64,000 nucleotides of DNA from UBA10677 sp045654245 (GCA_045654245.1 JAZOMX010000011.1:1-64000), one strand, 5' to 3'. Shown: positions 1 through 8,678, numbered from the stretch's first letter. The notes: generated by a model from the sequence alone, not told the origin. A program made the numbers and translations.

Positions 1-83
1 ATGGTTAAACTAGCGCCATAAACTATGACGGCAACCCCGCATTACGCCTGTCGGGGCGTCCCGACCGGGGACTTCGTGCCCTC

Positions 84-310
84 CCGTAAACACACGAAAA
101 ACGCTACGCATTTTTGGTGCTCGCCTCGTACTCGCTACGCTCGTGGCGTTCGCCTACTTCGTAGGCTCGGCTAGCGGGGTACTTCGTACCCCTTCCGTAA
201 GCATCAAAAAACGCTACGCATTTTTGGTGCTCGCCTCGTACTCGCTACGCACGTGGCGTTCGCCCACTTCGTAGGCTCGGCTAGCGGGGACTTCGTACCC
301 CTTCCGTAAA
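84..310. repeat. Tandem ~110-bp repeat with short-loop hairpins
   Basis: Two copies and the start of a third of a unit of about 110 bp begin at 84, 195 and 304 with CCGTAA. Copy 1 holds two perfect hairpins with a TTC loop: GCCTAC/GTAGGC (152-166) and GGGGTAC/GTACCCC (176-192). In copy 2 the same arms have decayed by one substitution and one deletion. A related hairpin, GTCGGG/CCCGAC, lies just upstream at 50-65. I see no gene in positions 1-352; the remainder is this repeat and the tRNA terminator. Confidence 0.8.
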
Positions 311-316
311 CACACG

Positions 317-348
317 AAAAAACACCGCACCTCGTTGGGTACGGTGTT
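317..348 (-). terminator. Terminator after tRNA-Leu
   Basis: A seven-bp inverted repeat (AACACCG/CGGTGTT) with T-runs on both sides lies immediately 3' of the tRNA on the minus strand. It looks usable in both directions. Confidence 0.8.
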
Positions 349-352
349 TTTT

Positions 353-440
353 TGGTGCCGCCGGTCGGGGTCGAACCGACACGGTATCTCTACCGCGGGA
401 TTTTGAGTCCCGTGCGTCTGCCAATTTCACCACGGCGGCA
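353..440 (-). tRNA. tRNA-Leu (CAA)
   Basis: The minus strand folds into a class II tRNA: acceptor stem TGCCGCC/GGCGGCA, a long variable arm, T-arm GGTTCGACCCC and an encoded CCA at 353-355. The anticodon loop CTCAAAA gives anticodon CAA (405-403), which reads the UUG leucine codon. It stands alone between its own promoter and terminator. Confidence 0.95.
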
Positions 441-463
441 TAAAATCAATTGACAGCGGTAAT

Positions 464-492
464 ATAATAACATATAATTTCGACTTTGACAA
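464..492 (-). promoter_or_regulatory. Sigma-A promoter of tRNA-Leu
   Basis: The minus strand carries TTGTCA (492-487), a 17-bp spacer and TATTAT (469-464), placing the start about 20 bases before the tRNA. Confidence 0.65.
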
Positions 493-500
493 GCAAATGA

Positions 501-529
501 TTGATAAAAAATAAAAAACCTTGTATAAT
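501..529 (+). promoter_or_regulatory. Sigma-A promoter of polA
   Basis: TTGATA (501-506), a 17-bp spacer and TATAAT (524-529). Transcription would start near 536 and probably runs through coaE and the transglycosylase gene. Confidence 0.75.
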
Positions 530-574
530 TAGATAGTAGGAAAGACGAAAACTTTAATGCAGGGAGGAAGGCTA

Positions 575-3112
575 ATGGAAAATATGTTGCTAATTGACGG
601 TAACAGTTTGCTCAATAGGGCGTTTTACGCGTTACCGCCACTTAATAATTCAAAAGGTGAACCGACACAAGCGGTTTACGGATTTACGACTATGCTTATA
701 AAAGCGATAGCCGATTTTAAGCCTACCTATATAGCGGTTGCGTTTGACTTGCCCGTGCCGACTTTCCGACATAAATTGTATAGCGAATATAAAGCGGGCA
801 GAAAGAAAATGCCCGACGAGTTGGCGGTGCAAATTCCCATACTAAAAAATCTTCTTCGTCTAATGAACATAGCAATCGTAGAGAAAGAAGGATACGAAGC
901 GGACGATATAATCGGTACGCTATCGAAACGAGATGACGTAACGACTTATATTATCACGGGAGATAGAGACAGTCTCCAACTAATAGACGAGAACACGAGG
1001 GTAGTTCTTACCAAGCGTGGAATTAGTGAAACAATAATCCTCGACGAGGCGAAACTGAAACAAGAATTTTCATTAACGCCTTCGCAAGTAATCGACTACA
1101 AAGCGCTTGCAGGCGACGGAAGTGATAATATCCCGGGTATTGCCGGCGTAGGCGAAAAAACGGCAATCGGCTTGCTTGAAAAGTACGGTAACCTTGACGG
1201 GATTTACGCTAGCGCAGACGAGATTAGCGGAAAACTTGGCGAGAAAATTCGTGGAGGCGAGGAAAGCGCACGCCTATCGTATACGCTTGCTACGATTAAT
1301 ACTTCCGTTCCGCTCGATATGAGCCTAAATCAATTTACTTTCGACTACCCGTTTTCTTCTTCTGTCCGTGCGTTTTTTATCGACAACGCGTTTAAGAGTT
1401 TGGTTAAGCGCGACGACATATTTAACCAAACCGAAAACGACGAAATCGAAACGAAAACTTATGAGTTCTCTTACGAAAAACTTACGAGCGAGGAGCAAAT
1501 CGTATCCGTCTTAAATAAAGCCGAAGAACTTGCAATCTTTATCGGCGAGAAAATAATATTCTCTCTCGACGGCAAAACGGAGTACGAAATCGGACTGAAA
1601 CAAACGCTTATTGACGAAGGGCTTGATTTTAATAGGGCTATCGGATTGCTTAAACCCGTGTTTGAAAACCGTTCGGTTCGTAAAATCGTATTCGACGGAA
1701 AAACCACGAAAAAACAACTTGCTAGATACGATATAGAACTACTAAACTACGACGATATAAAACTAATGCAGTTTATCGAAGATATGCGAATTTCTTGCGA
1801 TACCGTTAGCGAACTCGTTGAAACGACGGGGTACGACAAAAACTTTACGGCAAGTTCAGCCTTTCTTTTGTGCTTGCAGTTGCGTAAAAGCCTCGTTAAG
1901 AGCGGACACGCCTCACTTTATAACGAAGTCGAACTTCCGCTTGAGCGAGTGCTTTTCGATATGGAGCGTCGTGGAGTAAAGGTGGATACGAAATTACTTG
2001 ATGAACTCGGCGAACGCTTTACCGAGAGGGCAAGCGAACTAACCGAAAAAATCCACGCACTTGCGGAGCGAAAATTCAATATTAATTCGCCCAAGCAACT
2101 CGCCACCGTTTTGTTTGAAGAAATGGGCATAGAATACCCCAAAAAGACCAAAAAGTACTCGACTAACGCCGAAATTTTGGAGCAAATTGAAGATAAACAC
2201 GAGATTATTCCGCTAATTATCGAGTACCGTTTTATATCTAAACTTAACAGCACCTATATCGAAGGCTTGAAAAAACTGCTTGCAGGTGGAGAGATTATCC
2301 ACACCGACTACAAGCAAATGCTAACGACGACCGGTCGTCTTTCGTCGGCAGAACCGAACTTGCAAAATATTCCCGTCCGTACCGAAGAGGGCAAAGCGTT
2401 ACGCGGACTTTTCATAGCAAGAGAAGGCTATACTTTCGTGTCGGCAGACTATTCGCAAATTGAACTTCGCTTACTAGCGCACTTTTCGGGCGACGAAACT
2501 TTGCGTAGTCTTTATCTAGCTGGCGAGGATATTCACTCGCGCACGGCGTCCGAAATGTTCGGTGTTCCTATCGAAGAGGTTACTAAAGATATGCGTAGAG
2601 AGGCGAAAGTAATTAATTTCGGTATAATCTACGGTATGAGCGAATATGGATTAGCGCAGAGCCTTAAACGCCCGCCAAGGGTAGCGAAGAAATATATGGA
2701 AACTTATTTTTCTCGTTTCCCGTCCGTTAAGCCTTATTTTGAGGGAATAGTCGAGGATGCAAAAAAGAACGGATATACTACGACTTTACTGGGCCGAGTG
2801 CGTTATATTCCCGAACTTGCCTCGCCCAACGCTATGGTGCGCCAGTTTGGCGAGAGAGCCGCTATGAATATGCCCCTTCAGGGAAGTTCTGCTGACATAA
2901 TCAAGAAAGCAATGCTACTAGTAAGCGAAGAACTCCGCAATAAAAAATCAGAACTAATATTGCAAATCCACGACGAACTTATAATCGAGGCTAGCGACGA
3001 CGAAGTGGAAGAAGTAAAGCGCATAATAAAACAATGTATGGAAAAAGCGGTAACTCTTACCGTGCCTTTACCCGTCGAGGTGGAGAGCGGAAAAAGTTGG
3101 CTTGACTGTTAG
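575..3112 (+). CDS. polA: DNA polymerase I
   Basis: DNA polymerase I fills repair gaps and removes RNA primers. The 845-residue protein has the 5'-3' exonuclease domain first (residues 1 to about 285, with an acidic cluster including GDGSDNIPGIAGVGEKTA). A middle region of about 150 residues follows, then the polymerase domain with motif A (DYSQIELRLLAHF, near 624), motif B (RREAKVINFGIIYG) and motif C (QIHDELI, near 797). The middle region lacks the DxE proofreading carboxylates, so 3'-5' exonuclease activity is probably absent, as in many Gram-positive Pol I enzymes. I chose ATG 575 over the in-frame ATG 557 because the ribosome site AGGGAGGAAG lies between them. coaE follows after nine bases. 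Confidence 0.97.
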   Translation: MENMLLIDGNSLLNRAFYALPPLNNSKGEPTQAVYGFTTMLIKAIADFKPTYIAVAFDLPVPTFRHKLYSEYKAGRKKMPDELAVQIPILKNLLRLMNIAIVEKEGYEADDIIGTLSKRDDVTTYIITGDRDSLQLIDENTRVVLTKRGISETIILDEAKLKQEFSLTPSQVIDYKALAGDGSDNIPGIAGVGEKTAIGLLEKYGNLDGIYASADEISGKLGEKIRGGEESARLSYTLATINTSVPLDMSLNQFTFDYPFSSSVRAFFIDNAFKSLVKRDDIFNQTENDEIETKTYEFSYEKLTSEEQIVSVLNKAEELAIFIGEKIIFSLDGKTEYEIGLKQTLIDEGLDFNRAIGLLKPVFENRSVRKIVFDGKTTKKQLARYDIELLNYDDIKLMQFIEDMRISCDTVSELVETTGYDKNFTASSAFLLCLQLRKSLVKSGHASLYNEVELPLERVLFDMERRGVKVDTKLLDELGERFTERASELTEKIHALAERKFNINSPKQLATVLFEEMGIEYPKKTKKYSTNAEILEQIEDKHEIIPLIIEYRFISKLNSTYIEGLKKLLAGGEIIHTDYKQMLTTTGRLSSAEPNLQNIPVRTEEGKALRGLFIAREGYTFVSADYSQIELRLLAHFSGDETLRSLYLAGEDIHSRTASEMFGVPIEEVTKDMRREAKVINFGIIYGMSEYGLAQSLKRPPRVAKKYMETYFSRFPSVKPYFEGIVEDAKKNGYTTTLLGRVRYIPELASPNAMVRQFGERAAMNMPLQGSSADIIKKAMLLVSEELRNKKSELILQIHDELIIEASDDEVEEVKRIIKQCMEKAVTLTVPLPVEVESGKSWLDC

Positions 3113-3121
3113 GAGGAACAA

Positions 3122-3715
3122 ATGAAACCTTGCGTTATAGGAATAACGGGCGGAATTGCGAGTGGAAAAACGGCGGTAACCGATATAATCGCCGAGTTGG
3201 GCGGACGAATTATCGACGCCGATATAATTTCGCGAAAAGTGGTTGGTAAGGGAACGAAAGGCGAAAAAATGCTCATTAAAGCGTTCCCAACTGCGTTTAA
3301 CGAGGGCGAATTAGACCGCTCGGCTCTTCGCAAAATCGTTTTTGCGGACGAGAATAAGCGCAAAAAACTCAACGCAATTACTCATCCGCTAATCGAAAAA
3401 GAGGCGAAAAGGCTTATTAAGGAGGCAAAAGAACGAGTTTTATTCTTTGCCGTGCCGTTGCTTTTTGAAACGGGGTTCGAGCGCTATTGCGATTACACGG
3501 TGGTAGTGTTTGCCTCGCTTTCGGAGCGCATAAAAAGACTACTTAAGAGAAATCCTAACCTTACGAAAGAAGATGCGGAGGCGATTATCTGCGCTCAAAC
3601 GAGCGACGCCGAGCGTATAAAGAAAGCCGACGAAGTATTGCTTAACGACGGCTCGGAGGAGGATTTACGCAAAATAGTGGAAGAATTTTACTCGAGGGTA
3701 ACCAGCGAGGCTTAA
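3122..3715 (+). CDS. coaE: Dephospho-CoA kinase
   Basis: This enzyme phosphorylates the 3' hydroxyl of dephospho-CoA, the last step of coenzyme A synthesis, in the cytosol. The 197-residue length is normal. The P-loop GITGGIASGKT is at residues 7-17, followed by the family features DADIISRKVV and ITHPLIEKE. An AGGAGGA site precedes ATG 3122, nine bases after polA. The polA-coaE order is common in Firmicutes, and the two are probably cotranscribed. Confidence 0.96.
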   Translation: MKPCVIGITGGIASGKTAVTDIIAELGGRIIDADIISRKVVGKGTKGEKMLIKAFPTAFNEGELDRSALRKIVFADENKRKKLNAITHPLIEKEAKRLIKEAKERVLFFAVPLLFETGFERYCDYTVVVFASLSERIKRLLKRNPNLTKEDAEAIICAQTSDAERIKKADEVLLNDGSEEDLRKIVEEFYSRVTSEA

Positions 3716-3729
3716 AATATTGCCTCCGT

Positions 3730-4209
3730 TTGTTATACTTATTGTTGCTTGTTATAGCCGTAGTGTTTATCGTAGCGCTACGGTTTTTCTATCCCGTAAA
3801 ATACCGTCCGCTTGTAGAGAAAGCAGGTGAGCGTTATGGCGTTGAGCCTGCTCTGATTATGGCTATAATTAACACGGAAAGCGGATTTCACGCAAACGCT
3901 ACTTCGCCTCGAGGTGCGGTAGGACTTATGCAACTAATGCCCAAAACGGCAGAGTGGATAGGTAAAAAAGAAGGAATAAAAATTACTAATTTATATAATG
4001 AAAACGAAAATCTTTTGTTAGGAACTGCGTATTTTAAGTATTTGCTAGAGCGATTTGGCGAAGAAAAATGGGCGATAATTGCTTATAATGCAGGCGAGGG
4101 TAACGCTATGAAATGGAAAACCCAGCAAAAAGAAATACCCTTTCTAGAAACTCGTAATTATCTAGAAAGGGTAGGGTTTGCATATAAAATTTACACTCAG
4201 TTGCTTTAA
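3730..4209 (+). CDS. Lytic transglycosylase, SLT domain
   Basis: This is a membrane-anchored soluble-lytic-transglycosylase-like protein predicted to cleave peptidoglycan glycan strands. Residues 1-20 form one hydrophobic anchor with no lipobox. The catalytic domain has the motif INTESGFHANATSPRGAVGLMQ with catalytic Glu50, then AIIAYNAGEG. At 159 residues it is a minimal enzyme with no added binding domain. The start is uncertain: TTG 3730 gives the longest sensible protein but has no clear ribosome site, and translation may be coupled to coaE, which ends 14 bases upstream. Little separates the gene from coaE, so it is probably in the same operon. Confidence 0.88.
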   Translation: MLYLLLLVIAVVFIVALRFFYPVKYRPLVEKAGERYGVEPALIMAIINTESGFHANATSPRGAVGLMQLMPKTAEWIGKKEGIKITNLYNENENLLLGTAYFKYLLERFGEEKWAIIAYNAGEGNAMKWKTQQKEIPFLETRNYLERVGFAYKIYTQLL

Positions 4210-5138
4210 TTTAGAGCACCGGCGTTGCGTAAAATACGGCGACACTCGGACAATATTTCATCTCTAAGAGAAAGAGGAGATAGAATTTTTATACTTGCGC
4301 CAAAAGAGAGTAGTTTGTTTACCAAAAGTTTGCCTGAATATAAGTTTGCTTTTGCGATATACTTATATCCGCGTTCAAATACGGCGTCAACGCCCAACCA
4401 CTCTTCAATATCCGTCAAAATAGTAGAGGAGAACTCTATCTCGAGGTCAACCGTCGCTATATCGTCGAAATTGCCGTCTAGTTTTTCGTACACGTCGCAG
4501 GGCTTGCGAGAAAAAGTTTGGTCCGTTTCGGATATAGATTGAATACGCGCTAACTTAAATAAACGGAAATCGTTGCGGAAATGACACCAGCCGAAAACGT
4601 ACCACACGCCCTCTTTAAGTATGCGGTAATACGGGTCGAAAAGTCTATGTGTTTGCGCTTCGTACCTATCGTTATAGACGAGGGTTAGACTTTTTCCGCT
4701 GTCGATAGCGCGCTGAATAACCTCCATTTTTACCCTATAAAGAGTGGGGTTGTTCCAAGGCCCTGCGTCAATAATAAGCGAGTCAGTCCCGATAAGATAT
4801 TGCTTGTCCGCTTTTCTTTTCGCTAGATAGCCCACCTTATCGGTCAGCGAACGAGTAACCGAATCGTCCTTTTCGGGCAAAGCGTTAAGCCCCGTGATAA
4901 GTCGCTTTAATTCGCTTTCGGTAAAGAAAGTGCTGTCGAACTGATATTCTTCGGAAATAGAATAACCGCCTTTCGGTCCTTTGATAGAATACACGGGAAC
5001 GCCCGAGGCGGACAAAGCGTCGATATAACGAATAACCGTTCTTTCGCTTAATTCAAATTTTTCGGCTAAATATTTTTTGGTAACTTTTTTATTATTTAGA
5101 ATAGTAAGTAGCATACCGAACATTACGCTATTATTCAT
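4206..5138 (-). CDS. WYL-domain transcriptional regulator (YafY type)
   Basis: This 310-residue regulator has an N-terminal winged HTH (residues 1-60, with FELSERTVIRYIDALSASGVPVYS). A WYL domain starts near 140 (EGVWYVFGWCHFRNDFRLFKLARI) and a C-terminal WCX-like region follows. WYL domains sense ligands or nucleic acids; the ligand here cannot be told. The gene converges on the transglycosylase gene, overlapping its stop by four bases. It is divergent from a 104-residue unknown protein. Its promoter contains a TGACA/TGTCA dyad that is a plausible autoregulatory site. Confidence 0.9.
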   Translation of the reverse strand: MNNSVMFGMLLTILNNKKVTKKYLAEKFELSERTVIRYIDALSASGVPVYSIKGPKGGYSISEEYQFDSTFFTESELKRLITGLNALPEKDDSVTRSLTDKVGYLAKRKADKQYLIGTDSLIIDAGPWNNPTLYRVKMEVIQRAIDSGKSLTLVYNDRYEAQTHRLFDPYYRILKEGVWYVFGWCHFRNDFRLFKLARIQSISETDQTFSRKPCDVYEKLDGNFDDIATVDLEIEFSSTILTDIEEWLGVDAVFERGYKYIAKANLYSGKLLVNKLLSFGASIKILSPLSLRDEILSECRRILRNAGALN

Positions 5139-5171
5139 TATTCCGCCTCCGTAAAAAAATTTGAAAAAAAA

Positions 5172-5199
5172 TTGAAATTATTTTAAAATATTATATAAT
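5172..5199 (+). promoter_or_regulatory. Divergent promoter of the 104-residue gene
   Basis: TTGAAA (5172-5177), a 16-bp spacer and TATAAT (5194-5199) face right. The -10 box overlaps that of the leftward WYL promoter, so the two promoters should compete or be co-regulated. Confidence 0.6.
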
Positions 5200-5218
5200 A
5201 GTGACACTCCGTTGTCAA
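5190..5218 (-). promoter_or_regulatory. Consensus promoter of the WYL regulator
   Basis: On the minus strand TTGACA (5218-5213), a 17-bp spacer and TATAAT (5195-5190) form a perfect sigma-A promoter. The inverted repeat TGACA-ctccgt-TGTCA (5202-5217) lies in its -35 and spacer region and is a candidate operator. Confidence 0.75.
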
Positions 5219-5263
5219 CAATATTATGCTAGAATATAGAAAAAAACACGGAGGAACTCCAAA

Positions 5264-5578
5264 ATGTATATCGGAATTGAAATTAAAGGCAACGCTAAAC
5301 CTGGCGAAGTAGTAATAATAAAATCTGACAACGAGGGCGGAATCGGCGCGTTTTTGATGACGGGCGAAAAAATCGGCGAACCCGTTGGCCGTCAACCCGA
5401 GGGTTGCGTGGATTACTGGGCTATGGCTAGTACGCTATATAACAATAGAGTTCTTTGCCGTCTTGCCGTTAGATGCGGAGACACCGCAATTTTACAAACG
5501 GATAGTCGCCTACTTGCTAGCGTTGACGGAGTAAGGTTTACGGGCACGGGAGTAAAGTTGCCCGCATACAGTTATTGA
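5264..5578 (+). CDS. Small protein of unknown function
   Basis: I do not recognise this 104-residue protein. It begins MYIGIEIKGNAKPGE, has no signal peptide or membrane segment and is rich in beta-forming residues. A strong GGAGGA site precedes the ATG. A strong hairpin (5592-5633) follows, so it is a single-gene unit. Its position beside a WYL regulator, with overlapping divergent promoters, suggests it is that regulator's target. The function is unknown. Confidence 0.75.
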   Translation: MYIGIEIKGNAKPGEVVIIKSDNEGGIGAFLMTGEKIGEPVGRQPEGCVDYWAMASTLYNNRVLCRLAVRCGDTAILQTDSRLLASVDGVRFTGTGVKLPAYSY

Positions 5579-5591
5579 TTTATTCGCATAT

Positions 5592-5633
5592 CCCTCTCCC
5601 GAGTTTTTCTCTCACTTTTTTTTCGGGAGAGGG
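5592..5633 (+). terminator. Terminator-like hairpin after the 104-residue gene
   Basis: CCCTCTCCCGA and TCGGGAGAGGG form an 11-bp stem around a T-rich loop. It lacks a clean 3' T-run, so it may be a transcript-end stabiliser rather than a classical terminator. Confidence 0.55.
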
Positions 5634-5685
5634 AACTCCTTGGCATCTCTCTGCTCTTAATTAGAGTGGAATCCTCAATAAAAAG

Positions 5686-5719
5686 AAAATGCACTGCGGT
5701 TTTGCCGTGGTGCATTTTC
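5686..5719 (-). terminator. Terminator of the asd-dapA-dapB operon
   Basis: The minus strand has a stem with arms AAAATGCAC/GTGCATTTT followed by a T-rich tail, 24 bases after dapB stops. Confidence 0.85.
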
Positions 5720-5742
5720 ATTTATTACATTTAATTTTCGTT

Positions 5743-6480
5743 TTACTTAAGAGCGTCTTTCATAGAAAAGAGCCCGTTTTTCTTGTCGGCGATAAAGAGT
5801 GCAGCCTTGATTGCTCCGTTAGCGAAAATCTTACGAGATAGAGCGGTGTGAGAAATAGTTACGATTTCGTCGGGACCGGCGAAGATTACGTCGTGTTCAC
5901 CAACGATTGTACCGCCTCGAACTGCGTGAATAGTAACCTCGTTTTTCTCGCGCTTGCTTTGACCTTCTCTGCCGTAGAGGTATTTAGCGTCGTCACGAAC
6001 GGACTTTACGCTATCGGCTAACATAAGAGCAGTACCGCTAGGTGCGTCAACCTTTTGGTTGTGATGCTTTTCGATAATTTCGACGTCGAAGTCGGCCAAA
6101 ACTGCGGTTGCTTTTTCCACGATATCGAGAAGAAGGTTTACGCCCAAACTCATATTGCCCGAGCGAAGAACGGCAACGGACGAAGAAAGAGCGTTAATTT
6201 TTTGAATATCGTCCTCGCTATAACCCGTTGACGCTAAAACCGCTGGCTTAGAATACTTGGTGCAAAGACTAACGACGGACGGCAAAACTTCAGCGCGCGA
6301 AAAATCGACTACCACGTCGAAGTTATTAGGAACTTCGTCAATATTTGAATAAGTGGGAACGGAGGGGTGGGGAACGATATCGTATCCTCCTACTACCTCG
6401 CAATCGGGGTTTTCGCTAGCCATATCAACGATAAAGCGTCCCATTTTTCCCGAAATTCCGAACAAGAAAATTTTGGTCAT
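5743..6480 (-). CDS. dapB: 4-hydroxy-tetrahydrodipicolinate reductase
   Basis: DapB reduces hydroxy-tetrahydrodipicolinate with NAD(P)H in the lysine and diaminopimelate pathway. The 245-residue protein has the nucleotide-binding motif GISGKMGR at 8-15 and the active-site motif EIIEKHHNQKVDAPSGTA (His139-His140, Lys143). It is the last gene of asd-dapA-dapB, 15 bases after dapA, and is followed by a strong terminator. The operon is controlled by the upstream lysine riboswitch. Confidence 0.97.
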   Translation of the reverse strand: MTKIFLFGISGKMGRFIVDMASENPDCEVVGGYDIVPHPSVPTYSNIDEVPNNFDVVVDFSRAEVLPSVVSLCTKYSKPAVLASTGYSEDDIQKINALSSSVAVLRSGNMSLGVNLLLDIVEKATAVLADFDVEIIEKHHNQKVDAPSGTALMLADSVKSVRDDAKYLYGREGQSKREKNEVTIHAVRGGTIVGEHDVIFAGPDEIVTISHTALSRKIFANGAIKAALFIADKKNGLFSMKDALK

Positions 6481-6495
6481 AATATCACCTATAAA

Positions 6496-7374
6496 CTAAA
6501 TTAGTCGTAAGTTTTCCATATCTTTTTTAAGGCGCAACGCATTTTCCTCTTCCATTTCGGTTAAGGGAAGACGAGGAATACCAGCGTCAAAGCCTAGGAA
6601 GTTCATACCTTTTTTAACGGGGATAGGATTAACTTCGCAGAAAAGTGACTTAATAATAGGCAAGAGCGCAAACTGAGCGTTCTTTGCCGTAGCGTAATCG
6701 CCACGAGCCATAGCCTCGGTAATAGCAAGCATTTGTTTCGGCGCAACGTTAGCGCAAACGGAAATAACGCCTTTCGCGCCTAGCGTCATACCTACGTAGG
6801 TAAGAGCGTCGTCGCCAAGATAAATATCCATTTTATCGCCAACGAGAGAGGCAATCTCTTGAAGTTGGTCAACGTTTCCGCTCGCCTCTTTAATTCCAAC
6901 CACGCCGTCGATTTCGGCGAGTTTAGCCACCGTTTTAGGTAAAATGTTTACACCCGTTCTTCCGGGAACGTTGTACGCAATAATAGGGGTGGAAACGCTT
7001 TTAGCAATCGCTGAATAATGTTCTACGATACCTTTTTGAGTACACTTATTGTAGTAGGGAGTAACGACTAAAAGTCCGTCAACGCCCAACTTTTCCGCTT
7101 TTTTCGCGCTTTCAACGGTGTCTGCGGTGCAGTTGCAACCAACTCCAGCCACGACTGGAACTCGTCCTGCGACTTTTTTAACTGTGAATTCGATTGCTTG
7201 TTGTTTTTCGTTATCGGACATAGTAGGGGGTTCACCCGTAGTACCGCAAACGCAAAGCATATCGACACCGCTATCAATAAGATAGTCGATAATTTTACCA
7301 AAGCAATCAAAGTTAATGCCTTGCTTGTCGAAAGGAGTAATCATAGCAACTCCTACGCCGGTAAAGATAGACAT
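6496..7374 (-). CDS. dapA: 4-hydroxy-tetrahydrodipicolinate synthase
   Basis: DapA condenses pyruvate with aspartate semialdehyde, the first committed step to lysine and meso-diaminopimelate. The 292-residue TIM-barrel protein shows GTTGE (44-48), YNVPGRTG with Tyr134, and the Schiff-base Lys162 in GIKEASGN. It lies between asd, which makes its substrate, and dapB, which uses its product. Gaps are below 20 bases. Confidence 0.98.
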   Translation of the reverse strand: MSIFTGVGVAMITPFDKQGINFDCFGKIIDYLIDSGVDMLCVCGTTGEPPTMSDNEKQQAIEFTVKKVAGRVPVVAGVGCNCTADTVESAKKAEKLGVDGLLVVTPYYNKCTQKGIVEHYSAIAKSVSTPIIAYNVPGRTGVNILPKTVAKLAEIDGVVGIKEASGNVDQLQEIASLVGDKMDIYLGDDALTYVGMTLGAKGVISVCANVAPKQMLAITEAMARGDYATAKNAQFALLPIIKSLFCEVNPIPVKKGMNFLGFDAGIPRLPLTEMEEENALRLKKDMENLRLI

Positions 7375-7392
7375 AGTATTTTCTCCTAAAAA

Positions 7393-8388
7393 TTAACCTC
7401 TTTTAGCAATAATGCGCTCTGCAATTTGAACAGCGTTGGTTGCAGCGCCTTTTCTGATGTTGTCAGCAACTACCCAAAGGTTAACGCCGTTTTCAACCGA
7501 GAAGTCTTGTCTGATTCTGCCAACGAAAACTTCGTCGCGGTTCTCGCACTCGAGGGGAGTGGGGTAAACGCCGTTTGCCACGTCGTCCATAACGATTACG
7601 CCTTCAGCGGAGCGAAGAACTTCGGTAACGGACTCTCTCGTAACGGGGGAGTAGAACTCGATATTAATCGACTCGCTGTGTCCGTAGTAAACGGGAACGC
7701 GAACGGTAGTAGCGGTAATCTTAAGCGTATCGTCGCCAAGAATTTTCTTGGTTTCGTTAATCATTTTTTGCTCTTCCTTAGTATATCCGTCCTCTTGGAA
7801 AACGTCGATATGAGGTAAGCAGTTGCCGAAAATGGGCTTGGGAAATTTCTTGGGGGGATTACCCTTAACGCCTTCTTCTAGGTCGGTAAATCCGCCTACG
7901 CCAGCGCCAGATACTGCCTGATAGGTAGAGTAAACGATTCTCTTAATCTTGAACGCCTTATGTAGGGGCGCAAGAGCAACCATTGCTTGGATAGTGGAGC
8001 AGTTGGGGTTAGCGATAATGCCCTTGTTCCAGTCGATATCGTAAGCGTTAACCTCGGGAACTACGAGGGGAACTTCGTCGTGCATTCTCCATTGACTAGA
8101 GTTGTCAATAACGGTTGCACCGCAATCAGCGAAGATGGGCGCAAAATCACGGCTCGTACCACCACCGGCGGAGAAGAGCGCGATATCAATCTTTCTCGAG
8201 CGCACGTTAGCCTCGGTGAGTTCGATAACGGTGTAAGTTTTGCCGAGGAACTCAACCTGTTTACCTGCGGACTTACTGCTCGCAAAAAGGTATAACTCGT
8301 CGATAGGGAGTTTTCTTTCTGCTAAGACTTCAAGCATTTTTCTGCCTACCATACCGGTAGCGCCAACTACTGCAACGTTGTACTTCAT
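7393..8388 (-). CDS. asd: Aspartate-semialdehyde dehydrogenase
   Basis: This enzyme reduces aspartyl phosphate to aspartate semialdehyde. The 331-residue protein has the NADP motif GATGMVGRKM at 9-18, catalytic Cys130 in NPNCSTIQ, and a substrate-binding region around VYYGHSESINIEF. It is first in the operon. The start follows a GGAGGT site directly after the riboswitch terminator, so its expression should fall when lysine is abundant. Confidence 0.97.
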   Translation of the reverse strand: MKYNVAVVGATGMVGRKMLEVLAERKLPIDELYLFASSKSAGKQVEFLGKTYTVIELTEANVRSRKIDIALFSAGGGTSRDFAPIFADCGATVIDNSSQWRMHDEVPLVVPEVNAYDIDWNKGIIANPNCSTIQAMVALAPLHKAFKIKRIVYSTYQAVSGAGVGGFTDLEEGVKGNPPKKFPKPIFGNCLPHIDVFQEDGYTKEEQKMINETKKILGDDTLKITATTVRVPVYYGHSESINIEFYSPVTRESVTEVLRSAEGVIVMDDVANGVYPTPLECENRDEVFVGRIRQDFSVENGVNLWVVADNIRKGAATNAVQIAERIIAKRG

Positions 8389-8420
8389 AATATTATTACC
8401 TCCAAAAAAGTGTGATTACA

Positions 8421-8456
8421 AAAATAAAACAGTCAAAGTGAAAGTACTTTTGACTG
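8421..8456 (-). terminator. Riboswitch-controlled attenuator before asd
   Basis: On the minus strand CAGTCAAA/TTTGACTG forms a hairpin (8456-8430) followed by TTTTATTTT. It sits between the lysine aptamer and asd, where the expression-platform terminator is expected. Confidence 0.8.
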
Positions 8457-8498
8457 CATAAAACCCGCTGATGTCAAATAATGTACTCCACTTAAAAA

Positions 8499-8643
8499 GT
8501 GACAGTCGTAAGGTATTATCCATTACGCCCAACGGTAAGACGAAAGCGTTAGTCTTATCGCTTCGGCAGTGATACCCTTTCGCCCGATAGCAACGCTTTG
8601 CTGTAAAACCGGGGTACTAATGCTCACCGCTCCTCATTATTGC
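8499..8643 (-). promoter_or_regulatory. Lysine riboswitch (L-box)
   Basis: Read on the minus strand, the conserved lysine-aptamer words occur in the right order: GAGGAGCG, AGTA, GAAAGG, GCCGAAG, GGGC and the closing ACTGTC (near 8508-8502). A terminator follows 45 bases on, then the ribosome site of asd. Lysine binding is expected to favour termination. Together with the attenuator and the asd promoter it accounts for most of the 422-base gap between asd and the next gene. Confidence 0.88.
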
Positions 8644-8649
8644 ATAAAG

Positions 8650-8678
8650 ATAATAGCACAATAGTTTGTTCTTGTCAA
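8650..8678 (-). promoter_or_regulatory. Promoter of the lysine operon
   Basis: On the minus strand TTGACA (8678-8673), a 17-bp spacer and TATTAT (8655-8650) put the transcript start at about 8643, exactly where the riboswitch begins. Confidence 0.75.

Noticed and set aside
1..83. Gene running in from the left window edge starting with ATG 1
   Set aside because: The frame ATG-GTT-AAA-CTA-GCG-CCA-TAA stops after six codons.
7426..8461. Plus-strand frames opposite asd
   Set aside because: They are shadows of asd, lack ribosome sites and would run into the riboswitch.
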